Source of the DNA: DASQHL01 sp963843685
GTDB taxonomy: Bacteria; Chloroflexota; Dehalococcoidia; DSTF01; JACRBR01
Direction of reading: 5' to 3'
DNA: 64,000 bases
Assembly: GCA_963843685.1 (NCBI GenBank)
Contig: CAWJLO010000027.1
Span: 76,113 to 140,112 of the forward strand
How positions within the stretch are numbered: position 1 is the first letter of the stretch; the number at the start of each line of letters is the position of its first letter. Positions 52,908 through 59,758 of this stretch are shown in pieces. The notes beneath the pieces were generated by a model. It made no database searches. It saw nothing but the letters and a program-made list of their open reading frames with translations, and was not told the origin of the DNA. The position numbers were made by a program, and so were the translations under genes.

Positions 52908-53519
52908 CTACGGCTTGGGCTTGGGCAACAGCAGCACCTGCCCGATGGAGAGGTTCGGGGTGTCGTAATCCAGCCCGTTCAGGCTGGCGATGGCGTGCGC
53001 GAAGGCGACGAGGTCGTCGCCCGGCGACAGGTTCGCCGCAGCGATGCCGAGCAGCGTGTCGCCCGGCACGACGGTGTACTCGTTGAACGGACTCTCGGTG
53101 GCGCCGGGTGTCGCGGCCGAGGCCGTCGCGGCCGGCGTTCCGGTGCTCGGGGTGGCGTTCGGCGTTTCGCCCGCGCCCGGGGTGCCGGTGCTCGCCGTGC
53201 CCGTCGTGCCGGGCGTGGCCGCCGCGACCGTGGGCTGCGGCGTCCCGCTCGATGCCGTGGGGGTGGGCGTGGAGCGGCCGACGACGACTGGGGAGGCGCC
53301 GGTGCTCTCGCCGGGCGGCCGCAGGATGAGGAGCACTGCCACGGCGGTGCCGACCAGCATCACCAGCAGCGCGCCGCGATAGAGATTAAAGGACGGCAGC
53401 GCGCTGGAGGGGCGCAGGCAGTCAGCGCAGTACGCCGCGTTACCGTGATCTTCACAGTACGGCTTGGCACAGCGCTTGCAGGCATTGATCGCCGGCTGGT
53501 TGCAGGAGTAGCAGTCCAC
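52908..53519 (-). CDS. Membrane protein: Cys-rich (B-box-like) finger, Thr/Pro linker and LysM domain
   Basis: I prefer GTG 53519, 8 nt after TATCAT, over a TTG at 53537. The N-terminus DCYSCNQPAINACKRCAKPY and DHGNAAYCADC is a B-box-like zinc finger, predicted cytoplasmic. One helix (LLVMLVGTAVAVLLIL) follows, then about 75 Thr/Pro/Ala/Gly residues, and a C-terminal LysM (YTVVPGDTLLGIAAANLSPGDD, LNGLDYDTPNLSIGQVLLL). LysM should bind peptidoglycan or chitin-like glycan outside. The gene is separated from the ribosomal operon by a strong hairpin. Confidence 0.8.
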   Translation of the reverse strand: MDCYSCNQPAINACKRCAKPYCEDHGNAAYCADCLRPSSALPSFNLYRGALLVMLVGTAVAVLLILRPPGESTGASPVVVGRSTPTPTASSGTPQPTVAAATPGTTGTASTGTPGAGETPNATPSTGTPAATASAATPGATESPFNEYTVVPGDTLLGIAAANLSPGDDLVAFAHAIASLNGLDYDTPNLSIGQVLLLPKPKP

Positions 53520-53527
53520 GCGGGGGA

Positions 53528-53533
53528 ATGATA
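53528..53533 (-). promoter_or_regulatory. -10 hexamer TATCAT for the LysM gene
   Basis: TATCAT lies 8 nt before the GTG at 53519 and just past the rplL hairpin, so the LysM gene is likely a separate leaderless unit. Confidence 0.4.
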
Positions 53534-53540
53534 CCAAGCG

Positions 53541-53574
53541 CCGGAAGTGTTCCCGGCGTCGGGATCACTTCCGG
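53541..53574 (-). terminator. Hairpin terminator after rplL
   Basis: CCGGAAGTG pairs with CACTTCCGG. An inner TCCCG/CGGGA stem sits past one T-T mismatch, with a GCGT loop. It begins 15 nt after the rplL stop and closes the ribosomal protein operon; there is no long U-tract. Confidence 0.65.
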
Positions 53575-53588
53575 GCTTGTCCGCTTCC

Positions 53589-53981
53589 CTAGGCCAGTTC
53601 GGCGGTGGCGCCGGCTTCCGTCAGCTTGGCCTTCACCGCCTCGGCGTCCGCCTTGGTGATGCCTTCCTTGACGTTCACGGGCGCGCTCTCCACCAGGTCC
53701 TTGGCTTCCTTCAGACCCAGTGTGGTGACCTCGCGGACCGCCTTGATCACGTTGATCTTGTTGGCTCCGGCCTCCTTGAGGACGACCGTGAACTCGGTCT
53801 GTTCCTCTTCGGCAGGCGCCGCCGCCGCGCCGCCGCCGCCGCCCGCCGCGGGCGCGGCCATCATCATCGCCGGCGCGGCCGCCGTGATGCCGAACTCTTC
53901 CTCGATCTTCTTGTTGAGGTCGCGGAGCTCGAGGATCGTCATCCCCTTGATGATGTCGAACGCTTCTTCTACCTTCGGCAC
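53589..53981 (-). CDS. rplL: Ribosomal protein L7/L12
   Basis: I place the start at GTG 53981, 8 nt after GGAGG, giving 130 residues; an in-frame ATG at 54011 is less likely. The N-terminal dimerisation part (EEAFDIIKGMTILELRDLNKKIEEEFG), a Gly/Ala hinge, and the conserved C-terminal domain (KINVIKAVREVTTLGLKEAKDLVESAP) are all present. It forms the ribosomal stalk with L10 and recruits translation factors. rpoB does not follow it: a terminator and an unrelated LysM gene do. Confidence 0.97.
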   Translation of the reverse strand: MPKVEEAFDIIKGMTILELRDLNKKIEEEFGITAAAPAMMMAAPAAGGGGGAAAAPAEEEQTEFTVVLKEAGANKINVIKAVREVTTLGLKEAKDLVESAPVNVKEGITKADAEAVKAKLTEAGATAELA

Positions 53982-54040
53982 GGTCTGTTCCTCCTCATTG
54001 GCGCCGAACACCGGCGCTGTCCTGCCTGTCGTATCGCGCC

Positions 54041-54565
54041 CTACGCGCTCTCGAGTTGGTTCGCGCGCGCGTCCACGAGACGCGCGAACGACTGGATGCT
54101 GTCATTGGTCAGGTTCACGAACTGCTGCACCTGGGAGACGAAGACGCCGGCGAGCTTGCCGATCAGCTCCTCGCGGGAAGGCAGGCTCGCCAGCTCGGCG
54201 ATGACGCTGCCGGGCACGACGCTGCCGTCCATGTACGCTTTCTTCGGCGCGAAGGCGTTGCGCGCCGTCCGAGCGTACTCCGTGATCGCCTTCGCCGGCG
54301 CCACCACGTCGGTGAAGCCGAAGACGACCAGTGTCGGCCCTTCGGCCACCTGTCCCGCGTCCGGAATCCCCGCCTGGCTGGTGGCGATCTGGAACAGCCG
54401 GTTCTTCACCACCCGCGCTTCGACGCCGGCGTCGCGCAGCGCGCGCCGAAGCGCCGTGATCTCCTTCACGGACAGCCCGCGGTACTCGGTGCCGACCACG
54501 ATGCTGGCCCGCTCGACCAGCGCCTTCAGTTCGGCGACGTTCGCTTCTTTCTTCGCTGTAGGCAT
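54041..54565 (-). CDS. rplJ: Ribosomal protein L10
   Basis: The 174-residue protein MPTAKKEANVAELKALVERAS has VVGTEYRGLSVKEITALRRAL, ARVVKNRLFQIA and a C-terminal helix FVNLTNDSIQSFARLVDARAN that binds L12. Start ATG 54565 follows GGAGGTGG by 6-7 nt. It is preceded by an L10-leader RNA with an attenuator hairpin, so L10-L12 probably represses its own operon. Confidence 0.96.
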   Translation of the reverse strand: MPTAKKEANVAELKALVERASIVVGTEYRGLSVKEITALRRALRDAGVEARVVKNRLFQIATSQAGIPDAGQVAEGPTLVVFGFTDVVAPAKAITEYARTARNAFAPKKAYMDGSVVPGSVIAELASLPSREELIGKLAGVFVSQVQQFVNLTNDSIQSFARLVDARANQLESA

Positions 54566-54592
54566 GCGATGCCACCTCCGGCGACACAAACG

Positions 54593-54616
54593 AAAAACCC
54601 CTGCCGGAGACAGGGG
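54593..54616 (-). terminator. Attenuator hairpin in the L10 leader
   Basis: CCCCTG, 7-nt loop, CAGGGG followed by five T on the minus strand, 28 nt before the rplJ ATG. This is a classic intrinsic terminator placed for attenuation of rplJ-rplL. Confidence 0.8.
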
Positions 54617-54712
54617 CACACGCGCAACGGCGGCCGCGAACGGCCTCGTTCGTCGTATTGCGCCTCGGCAGGCTGCGTTTAAGTCCCGAAGGACGCCTGC
54701 TGTCTCAAGCCC
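54617..54712 (-). ncRNA. L10 leader (ribosomal autoregulatory RNA)
   Basis: On the minus strand the leader reads GACAGCAGGCG, GACTTAAACGCAGCCTGCCG, then a GC-rich arm. The CTTAAACG element between arms pairing as GCAGGC/GCCTGC matches the L10-binding leader found before rplJ in many bacteria. It leads directly into the attenuator hairpin. Excess L10(L12)4 should bind it and favour termination. Confidence 0.8.
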
Positions 54713-54776
54713 GGAGAGTCTACCGGCGCCGTTGCGGCGCCGCAAGCCAGCGACCCTCCCGCGTGCCAAGATGCGG

Positions 54777-55238
54777 CTAGATGTCGATGTCGTGGGCGAC
54801 GCCCATCAGCGCGAGTCGCTGCAGCAGCTCCGCACGATGGTGGATGTCGTGCTCGAGCAGGTGGAAGGCGACGTACTGACCATCGTATGCGTAAGTCCGG
54901 CCGTCCGCTTCCTCTGTGTACGACGCGTCGAGCTGTGTCGCGTTCGACAGGAAGCGCTGGAGGCGGCTGAAGGTTCGGATGAGCTCCCGGCTCAGATCAT
55001 CGCGGGTGCGCGCGGTCGTCCAGATGTTGGGGTACGGGTCGCCGTCGCGGACGCGATCGGCCAGCCAGCGGTCGCGCGCGTCCGAGATGTGGATGAGGAT
55101 GCCGCGCGAGTTCCACAGCTCCGGCTTCGGCGTCCAGTCGAGCTTGTCGTCGGGTATCAAGTCGACGATGTGCAGCAGGTGCTCGTGCACCGTCACCCAG
55201 TGCGGCGAGATGTCGATCGGCGGGAAGTCTTGCGGCAT
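54777..55238 (-). CDS. DinB-like protein inserted between rplA and rplJ
   Basis: The 153-residue protein MPQDFPPIDISPHWVTVHEHLL continues ILIHISDARDRWLADRVRDG and YVAFHLLEHDIHHRAELLQRL. His residues in VHEHLLH, LIHIS and EHDIHHR fit the DinB metal triad. The function is unknown. It lies 35 nt after rplA and before the L10 leader, so it should ride on the upstream ribosomal transcript, yet it is outside L10 control. A GAGG lies 3 nt before the ATG. Confidence 0.78.
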   Translation of the reverse strand: MPQDFPPIDISPHWVTVHEHLLHIVDLIPDDKLDWTPKPELWNSRGILIHISDARDRWLADRVRDGDPYPNIWTTARTRDDLSRELIRTFSRLQRFLSNATQLDASYTEEADGRTYAYDGQYVAFHLLEHDIHHRAELLQRLALMGVAHDIDI

Positions 55239-55273
55239 CAGCCTCGGTCTCGACTCAGGTAACCGCCCGGAGC

Positions 55274-55984
55274 TTAACCGGCCTTCATCGCGAGCGTCGG
55301 CGTGGGATCCAGCCGGATGCCGGGGCCCATTGTCGTCGTGAGCGTGACGGTCTTGATGAAGACACCTTTGCCACCCGACGGCTTCGCCTTGACGATCTCG
55401 GACACCAGCGTCGCCATGTTCTCTTCGAGCTTGTCCTCGGCGAAGCTGGCCTTGCCGATCGGCACGTGGATGATGGCGGTGCGGTCCAGGCGGAACTCGA
55501 CGCGGCCCTGGCGTGCGTCGTTGACGGCCTTCGCCATGTCCCCGGCCTCGACGACCGTGCCCGAGCGCGGATTGGGCATGAGCCCCTTCGGCCCCAACAC
55601 GCGGCCGAGGCGTCCGACCTTGCCCATCAGGTCGCGCTGCGCGAGCGCCACGTCGAAGTCGGTGTAGCCGCCCTCGACCTTCTTGATCAGCTCGTCGCCG
55701 CCGACCTCGTCGGCGCCCGCTTCCGTCGCGAGCCGCGCGCCGTCGCCCTCGGCGAAGACGAGCACGCGCACGGTCTTGCCCAGGCCGTGGGGCAGGAGGG
55801 CGGTGCCGCGGATCTGCTGGTCGGCGTGCCGCGGGTCCAGCCCGGTGCGGAGGTGCAGCTCCACCGTCTCGTCGAACTTCGCGAAGGAGCACTCCTTCGC
55901 GAGCTTGATCCCCTCTTCGGGCGTGTACAGCTTGTCTTCGTCGACGAGCTTCGACTTCTCTGTGTACTTCTTGCCGCGCTTCAT
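55274..55984 (-). CDS. rplA: Ribosomal protein L1
   Basis: The 236-residue protein has MKRGKKYTEKSKLVDEDKLYTPEEGIKLAKE, LPHGLGKTVRVLVFAEGD, LGRVLGPKGLMPNPRSGTV and MATLVSEIVKAKPSGGKG, the standard L1 blocks. GGAGG lies 8 nt before the ATG. L1 binds 23S rRNA at the exit side and often represses the rplK-rplA message. It is 115 nt downstream of rplK. Confidence 0.97.
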   Translation of the reverse strand: MKRGKKYTEKSKLVDEDKLYTPEEGIKLAKECSFAKFDETVELHLRTGLDPRHADQQIRGTALLPHGLGKTVRVLVFAEGDGARLATEAGADEVGGDELIKKVEGGYTDFDVALAQRDLMGKVGRLGRVLGPKGLMPNPRSGTVVEAGDMAKAVNDARQGRVEFRLDRTAIIHVPIGKASFAEDKLEENMATLVSEIVKAKPSGGKGVFIKTVTLTTTMGPGIRLDPTPTLAMKAG

Positions 55985-56099
55985 GTCCTCGTCCTCCCTG
56001 GCGACGTTACCCTTGCGGGCCGAGTCGGCGTACTAGCTTTCGCGTTCGGCCTTCGTCGCCGGCTGCGTGCATCGGTGCACGGTCCGTTCATCTGTCTCG

Positions 56100-56522
56100 C
56101 TACGAGACTTCGATCCCCATGCTGCGCGCGGTGCCCTCGATCATCTTCATCGCGGACTCCACGTCGTGCGTGTTCAGGTCCTTCATCTTCATCTCGGCGA
56201 TGCGCTTGACGTCGGCGCGCGAGACGGAGCCTACCTTCTCGCGCTTCTGGGCGCGGCTCCCCTTCTCCAGCCCGGCCGCCTTCTTCAGCAGGTCGGACGC
56301 CGGGGGCGTCTTGAGCACGAACGAGAACGAGCGGTCCTCGAAGACGGTGATCTCCGCCGGGACGATGCTGCCGGCCTGGCCGGCCGTCTTCTCGTTGTAC
56401 TCCTTGCAGAAGCCCATGATGTTGATGCCGTGCTGGCCCAGCGCGGGGCCGACGGGCGGGGCAGGGTTGGCCTTGCCGGCCTCGATCTGCAACGTGAGGA
56501 TCGCGCGAATCTTCTTTGCCAT
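56100..56522 (-). CDS. rplK: Ribosomal protein L11
   Basis: The 140-residue protein MAKKIRAILTLQIEAGKANPAPPVGPALGQHGINIMGFCKEYN is a textbook L11 start, with FSFVLKTPPASDLLKKAAG and the RNA-binding C-terminal domain VKRIAEMKMKDLNTHDVESAM. It forms the GTPase-associated centre with 23S rRNA. It lies 117 nt after nusG; that gap holds two palindromes. Confidence 0.97.
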   Translation of the reverse strand: MAKKIRAILTLQIEAGKANPAPPVGPALGQHGINIMGFCKEYNEKTAGQAGSIVPAEITVFEDRSFSFVLKTPPASDLLKKAAGLEKGSRAQKREKVGSVSRADVKRIAEMKMKDLNTHDVESAMKMIEGTARSMGIEVS

Positions 56523-56539
56523 CGTTTTGTTGCCTCTGC

Positions 56540-56563
56540 GGGCGCAGCAGGCTGCGCCCCTAC
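56540..56563. repeat. REP-like palindrome ending CTAC, copy 1
   Basis: GGGCGCAG, 4-nt loop, CTGCGCCC, then CTAC. The same design (8-bp GGGC..GCCC stem followed by CTAC) recurs at 59684 with a different inner sequence, which suggests a dispersed extragenic palindrome family. Confidence 0.5.
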
Positions 56564-56590
56564 CCGAGATCGTTTCGTTCTACGCGGAGA

Positions 56591-56611
56591 TGCCAGGCCC
56601 ACGGCCTGGCA
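56591..56611. repeat. Perfect 9-bp palindrome in the nusG-rplK gap
   Basis: TGCCAGGCC, CAC, GGCCTGGCA. It lies in transcribed operon spacer on the minus strand and could pause polymerase or protect the message. It has no U-tract. Confidence 0.5.
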
Positions 56612-56639
56612 CGGCATCGTACATGCTCCGAGGCCCGCG

Positions 56640-57275
56640 CTACAGGCGCTCGACCTGCAGGAAGTCCAACTCGACGGGGGTCTCGCGGCCGAAGAAGGAC
56701 ACCAGCACCTTCACCTTGCCCTTCTCCAGGTTGATGTCGTCCACCTGCCCCACGAAGTCCATGAAGGGCCCATCGACGATGCGCACGCTCTGGCCGACGA
56801 CGAAGCCGACCTTCACCTTTGGCGCCTCGACGCGCATCTGGCGCAGGATCCGCTTCACCTCCGGCGGCTCCAGCGGCACCGGGCGTGTGCCGGAACCGAC
56901 GAACCCCGTCACACCCGGTGTGTTGCGGACGACGAACCAGGCGCGGCTGGACTCGACGTCGTCTTCCTTCAGCTCGATCATCTGCGTCAGGACGTAGCCG
57001 GGGAAGATCTTGCGCGCGACGGTGCGGCGCTGCCCGTCGCGGATCTCGATCTCGTCCTCGGTCGGAATGACGACCTGGAAGATGAGGTCCTTTGCGTCCA
57101 TCGTCTGGATGCGGTGCTCAAGGTTCGTCTTGACCTTGTTCTCGTACCCGGAGTAGGTGTGGATCACGTACCAGGCGCGGCCTTCCTGGATCGCGGCGTC
57201 TTCCGGCGATTCGGCCCCACCCTCGGCGGCCTCGGCGTCTTCGACCTGCGCCGCCGCTTTGCCTTTTCGTGCCAT
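56640..57275 (-). CDS. nusG: Transcription termination/antitermination factor NusG
   Basis: The 211-residue protein has an acidic N-terminal extension of about 30 residues, the NGN domain (AWYVIHTYSGYENKVKTNLEHRI, KIFPGYVLTQMIEL, NTPGVTGFVG) and a C-terminal KOW (VGQSVRIVDGPFMDFVGQVDDI). It binds RNA polymerase and couples it to Rho or the ribosome. GAGGTGA lies 7 nt before the ATG. It follows secE by 7 nt. Confidence 0.97.
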   Translation of the reverse strand: MARKGKAAAQVEDAEAAEGGAESPEDAAIQEGRAWYVIHTYSGYENKVKTNLEHRIQTMDAKDLIFQVVIPTEDEIEIRDGQRRTVARKIFPGYVLTQMIELKEDDVESSRAWFVVRNTPGVTGFVGSGTRPVPLEPPEVKRILRQMRVEAPKVKVGFVVGQSVRIVDGPFMDFVGQVDDINLEKGKVKVLVSFFGRETPVELDFLQVERL

Positions 57276-57282
57276 TACGTGG

Positions 57283-57609
57283 TCACCTCAGCAGCGTGTT
57301 ATCGACGAGCCAGTTGAATCCGATGTCGATGCCGCCCAGGGACAGCCCGATCACGATCGAGACGACGACAACGGCCACCGTCAGCCGCGTCGTCTCCTCG
57401 CGGGTCGGCCACGTCACCTTCCGGAGCTCGTTCACGATGTCGCGAACGGCCTTGGGGACGTAGCGGTCGTAGAAGGAGAGATGCTTCGCGGCTTCGGCGG
57501 CTGCCGCCGGTGTCTGCTTCTTGGCCGGGCGCGCAGTGTTCGGCCGGAAGGACGGTGACTTCGCCGGCGGCTTCTGGACGAGCGGTTGTCTGCGCAGCGC
57601 GCGGCTCAT
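57283..57609 (-). CDS. secE: Preprotein translocase subunit SecE
   Basis: The 108-residue protein has a basic, Pro/Ala-rich N-terminal 45 residues, then the SecE core YVPKAVRDIVNELRKVTWPTREETTRLT and a single membrane helix VAVVVVSIVIGLSLGGIDIGF. The KVTWPTREE block is the family signature. It holds SecY in the translocon. It lies between rpmG (12 nt) and nusG (7 nt) in the usual order. Confidence 0.96.
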   Translation of the reverse strand: MSRALRRQPLVQKPPAKSPSFRPNTARPAKKQTPAAAAEAAKHLSFYDRYVPKAVRDIVNELRKVTWPTREETTRLTVAVVVVSIVIGLSLGGIDIGFNWLVDNTLLR

Positions 57610-57621
57610 GCGTTCCCTTCC

Positions 57622-57786
57622 TTACCGCACTTCGCGGTGCGGCCGGTGGATCCGGCACCGGGGGCAGAACTTGCTCAGCTCCAGCCGATCCGGGTCGTTC
57701 CGCCGGTTCTTGCTCGTAGTATACGTGCGCTCTTTGCACTCGGTGCAGGAGAGCGTGATGATCTGCCGGTCTTCCTTCTTAGCCAT
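57622..57786 (-). CDS. rpmG: Ribosomal protein L33
   Basis: A 54-residue frame from ATG 57786 reads MAKKEDRQIITLSCTECKER, then TYTTSKNRRNDPDRLELSKF and CPRCRIHRPHREVR. The two CxxC pairs (CTEC, CPRC) make this the zinc-binding C+ form of L33. It is too short for many gene finders. GAGG lies 4-5 nt before the start. It sits between tuf and secE, its common place in bacteria. Confidence 0.96.
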   Translation of the reverse strand: MAKKEDRQIITLSCTECKERTYTTSKNRRNDPDRLELSKFCPRCRIHRPHREVR

Positions 57787-57846
57787 TGCGCCTCACCCGG
57801 GCCGTCCCCGTATATCGATCTTCGGCCGGCCCGCTGACAGGCGAAC

Positions 57847-57878
57847 GGCCCACCCGTACAGTCTATAACGGGCGGGCC
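57847..57878. terminator. Hairpin between tuf and rpmG
   Basis: GGCCCACCCGT pairs with ACGGGCGGGCC apart from one mismatch, with a 10-nt loop. It lies 20 nt after the tuf stop. It could end part of the tuf transcripts or protect their 3' ends; no U-tract is present, so read-through to rpmG is expected. Confidence 0.45.
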
Positions 57879-57898
57879 GCGCCTGTTTCTTCGCTCGT

Positions 57899-59098
57899 CT
57901 ACTCCAGGATCTTCGTGACCGCGCCTGCGCCCACCGTGCGGCCGCCTTCGCGGATGGCGAACCGCAGTCCGTCCTCGACGGCCACGGGCGTGATCAGCTC
58001 GACCGTCATCTTGACGTTGTCGCCCGGCATCACCATCTCGACGCCCTCCGGCAGGCCGATGGTGCCCGTGACGTCGGTCGTCCGGACGTAGAACTGCGGG
58101 CGGTATCCGGGCAGGAACGGCGTGTGCCGGCCACCCTCGTCCTTCGAAAGGACGTAGACCTCCGCCTCGAACTTCTTGTGCGGTGTGATCGATCCCGGCT
58201 TCGCCAGCACCTGGCCGCGCTCGATGTCCTCACGCTCGATGCCGCGGAGGAGGCAGCCGACGTTGTCGCCGGCCTCGCCCGTGTCCAGCGTCTTCTGGAA
58301 CATCTCGACGCCCGTCACCGTCGTCTTGCGCGTGTCGCCGAGGCCGATGATCTCCACTTCCTCGCCGACCTTCACGACGCCGCGCTCAATGCGCCCGGTG
58401 ACCACGGTGCCACGGCCCTTGATGCCGAAGACGTCTTCCACCGGCATCAGGAACGGCCGGTCCTTCGGCCGCGCCGGCGTCGGGATGTAGGTGTCGACGG
58501 CCTCCATGAGGTCGTTGATGCACTTGTAGGACTCGTCGCTCGGGTCCGTGGCGGTGCTGTTCAGCGCCGCCAGCGCGCTGCCGCGGATGATGGGGATGTC
58601 GTCGCCGGGGAAGCCGTTCTTCGTGAGCAGCTCGCGCAGCTCCAACTCGACCAGATCCAGCAGCTCCGGGTCGTCCATCTGGTCGACCTTGTTCAGGAAC
58701 ACGACCATGCTGGGCACTTCCACCTGCTTGGCGAGCAGGATGTGCTCCCGCGTCTGCGGCATCGGGCCTTCCGGCGCCGCGACGACGAGGATGGCGCCGT
58801 CCATCTGCGCCGCGCCGGTGATCATGTTCTTGATGTAGTCGGCGTGGCCCGGGCAGTCCACGTGCGCGTAGTGCCGGTTCGCCGTCTCGTACTCCACGTG
58901 GGCGATGGCGATGGTGATGCCGCGCGCGCGCTCTTCCGGCGCGTTGTCGATGCTGCCGAACTCGCGATAGTTCGCGAGCTTGCTCATGGCCAGCACCTTG
59001 GTGATCGCCGCGGTCAGCGTCGTCTTGCCGTGGTCAACGTGGCCGATGGTGCCGATGTTGACGTGCGGCTTGGTCCTCTCGAACTTCTGCTTGGCCAT
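57899..59098 (-). CDS. tuf: Elongation factor Tu
   Basis: The 399-residue GTPase has GHVDHGKTTLTAAITKVLA (P-loop), the switch I region with RARGITI, VDCPGHADYIKNM, NKVDQMDD and the domain 2-3 blocks (DVFGIKGRGTVVTGRIERG, TPFLPGYRPQFYVRTTDVTG). It delivers aminoacyl-tRNA to the ribosome. AGGAGGAG lies about 10 nt before the ATG. It is preceded by about 150 nt of structured leader after the tRNA-Thr genes. Confidence 0.98.
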   Translation of the reverse strand: MAKQKFERTKPHVNIGTIGHVDHGKTTLTAAITKVLAMSKLANYREFGSIDNAPEERARGITIAIAHVEYETANRHYAHVDCPGHADYIKNMITGAAQMDGAILVVAAPEGPMPQTREHILLAKQVEVPSMVVFLNKVDQMDDPELLDLVELELRELLTKNGFPGDDIPIIRGSALAALNSTATDPSDESYKCINDLMEAVDTYIPTPARPKDRPFLMPVEDVFGIKGRGTVVTGRIERGVVKVGEEVEIIGLGDTRKTTVTGVEMFQKTLDTGEAGDNVGCLLRGIEREDIERGQVLAKPGSITPHKKFEAEVYVLSKDEGGRHTPFLPGYRPQFYVRTTDVTGTIGLPEGVEMVMPGDNVKMTVELITPVAVEDGLRFAIREGGRTVGAGAVTKILE

Positions 59099-59118
59099 GA
59101 CTTGGCTTCTCCTCCTGC

Positions 59119-59137
59119 GCCCTCCTGGCTGGAGGGC
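59119..59137 (-). other. Hairpin in the tuf leader
   Basis: GCCCTCC, 5-nt loop, GGAGGGC lies about 20 nt upstream of tuf. Further small stems (CTCCGC/GCGGAG, CCCGCC/GGCGGG) lie farther up. The 147-nt spacer between tRNA and tuf holds no gene and is likely processed RNA leader. Confidence 0.4.
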
Positions 59138-59245
59138 TCTGCTGTTGTCTCCGCCCGGCGGAGTGCGTCGCGTCTTGGGACCCGCCGCGCGCGACGCGTC
59201 CCCGTGATGTCATCCCTGGCCCGCCGTGGCGGGCGCGTTTCCTGC

Positions 59246-59321
59246 TGGAGCCCACAATCGGATTTGAACCGATGACCTCACCCTTACCAAGGGTGTGCTC
59301 TGCCAACTGAGCTATGTGGGC
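59246..59321 (-). tRNA. tRNA-Thr (anticodon GGT)
   Basis: The 76-nt cloverleaf on the minus strand begins GCCCACATAGCTCAGTTGGC, has the anticodon arm CACCC-TTGGTAA-GGGTG, the T arm with GGTTCAAATCC, a 7-bp acceptor stem GCCCACA/TGTGGGC, and an encoded CCA. It lies upstream of tuf. Confidence 0.95.
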
Positions 59322-59390
59322 AGATCGGCCTCGTCGTGGCGGGCGCGGCGCGCGTCCGGTGCGGCTCAACCCACCATGGCAATCCTAATC

Positions 59391-59466
59391 TGGAGCCCGA
59401 GAGGGGATTCGAACCCACTAACCTGCCGATTACAAATCGGCTGCGCTACCGTTGCGCCACTCGGGC
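59391..59466 (-). tRNA. tRNA-Thr (anticodon TGT)
   Basis: The 76-nt cloverleaf begins GCCCGAGTGGCGCAACGGTA, has the anticodon arm GCCGA-TTTGTAA-TCGGC, T arm GGTTCGAATCC, acceptor stem GCCCGAG/CTCGGGC and an encoded CCA. It is the first gene after the 59572 promoter, 69 nt from the second tRNA-Thr. Confidence 0.95.
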
Positions 59467-59571
59467 CCGAAACGCCGCCCCCTCGCCCGCGAATTACGGG
59501 CGACGATGGTGGGCTGATTGTAAAAGTGCCTAACAAAAATAGGCCCCGCACAAGGCGGGTTTCGCGGCCAC

Positions 59572-59601
59572 AGTATATGGACGCAGATTCGGGCAAGTCA
59601 A
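59572..59601 (-). promoter_or_regulatory. Strong promoter of the tRNA-Thr/tuf/ribosomal operon
   Basis: On the minus strand TTGACT (59601-59596), 18-nt spacer, TATACT (59577-59572), about 105 nt before the first tRNA. Both boxes are close to the sigma-70 consensus, as expected for a translation operon. Confidence 0.8.
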
Positions 59602-59683
59602 GGAATCGGGGCTTCCCCGCGATTCCGCCGCCGTGCGTGTGACCGCTGCTGGGCCTCTCCCGGTCCCCGTTAGCTCACGAGGA

Positions 59684-59709
59684 GGGCGGCCACGCGGGGC
59701 CGCCCCTAC
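59684..59709. repeat. REP-like palindrome ending CTAC, copy 2
   Basis: GGGCGGCC, 6-nt loop, GGCCGCCC, then CTAC, in the 292-nt gap between the tRNA promoter and cysteine synthase. The rest of the gap holds the promoter and nothing else I can identify. See the matching element at 56540. Confidence 0.5.
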
Positions 59710-59758
59710 TGCCGTCCTTTACTAACCTCCTGACAGACTGACACACTAGCCACTCGCT

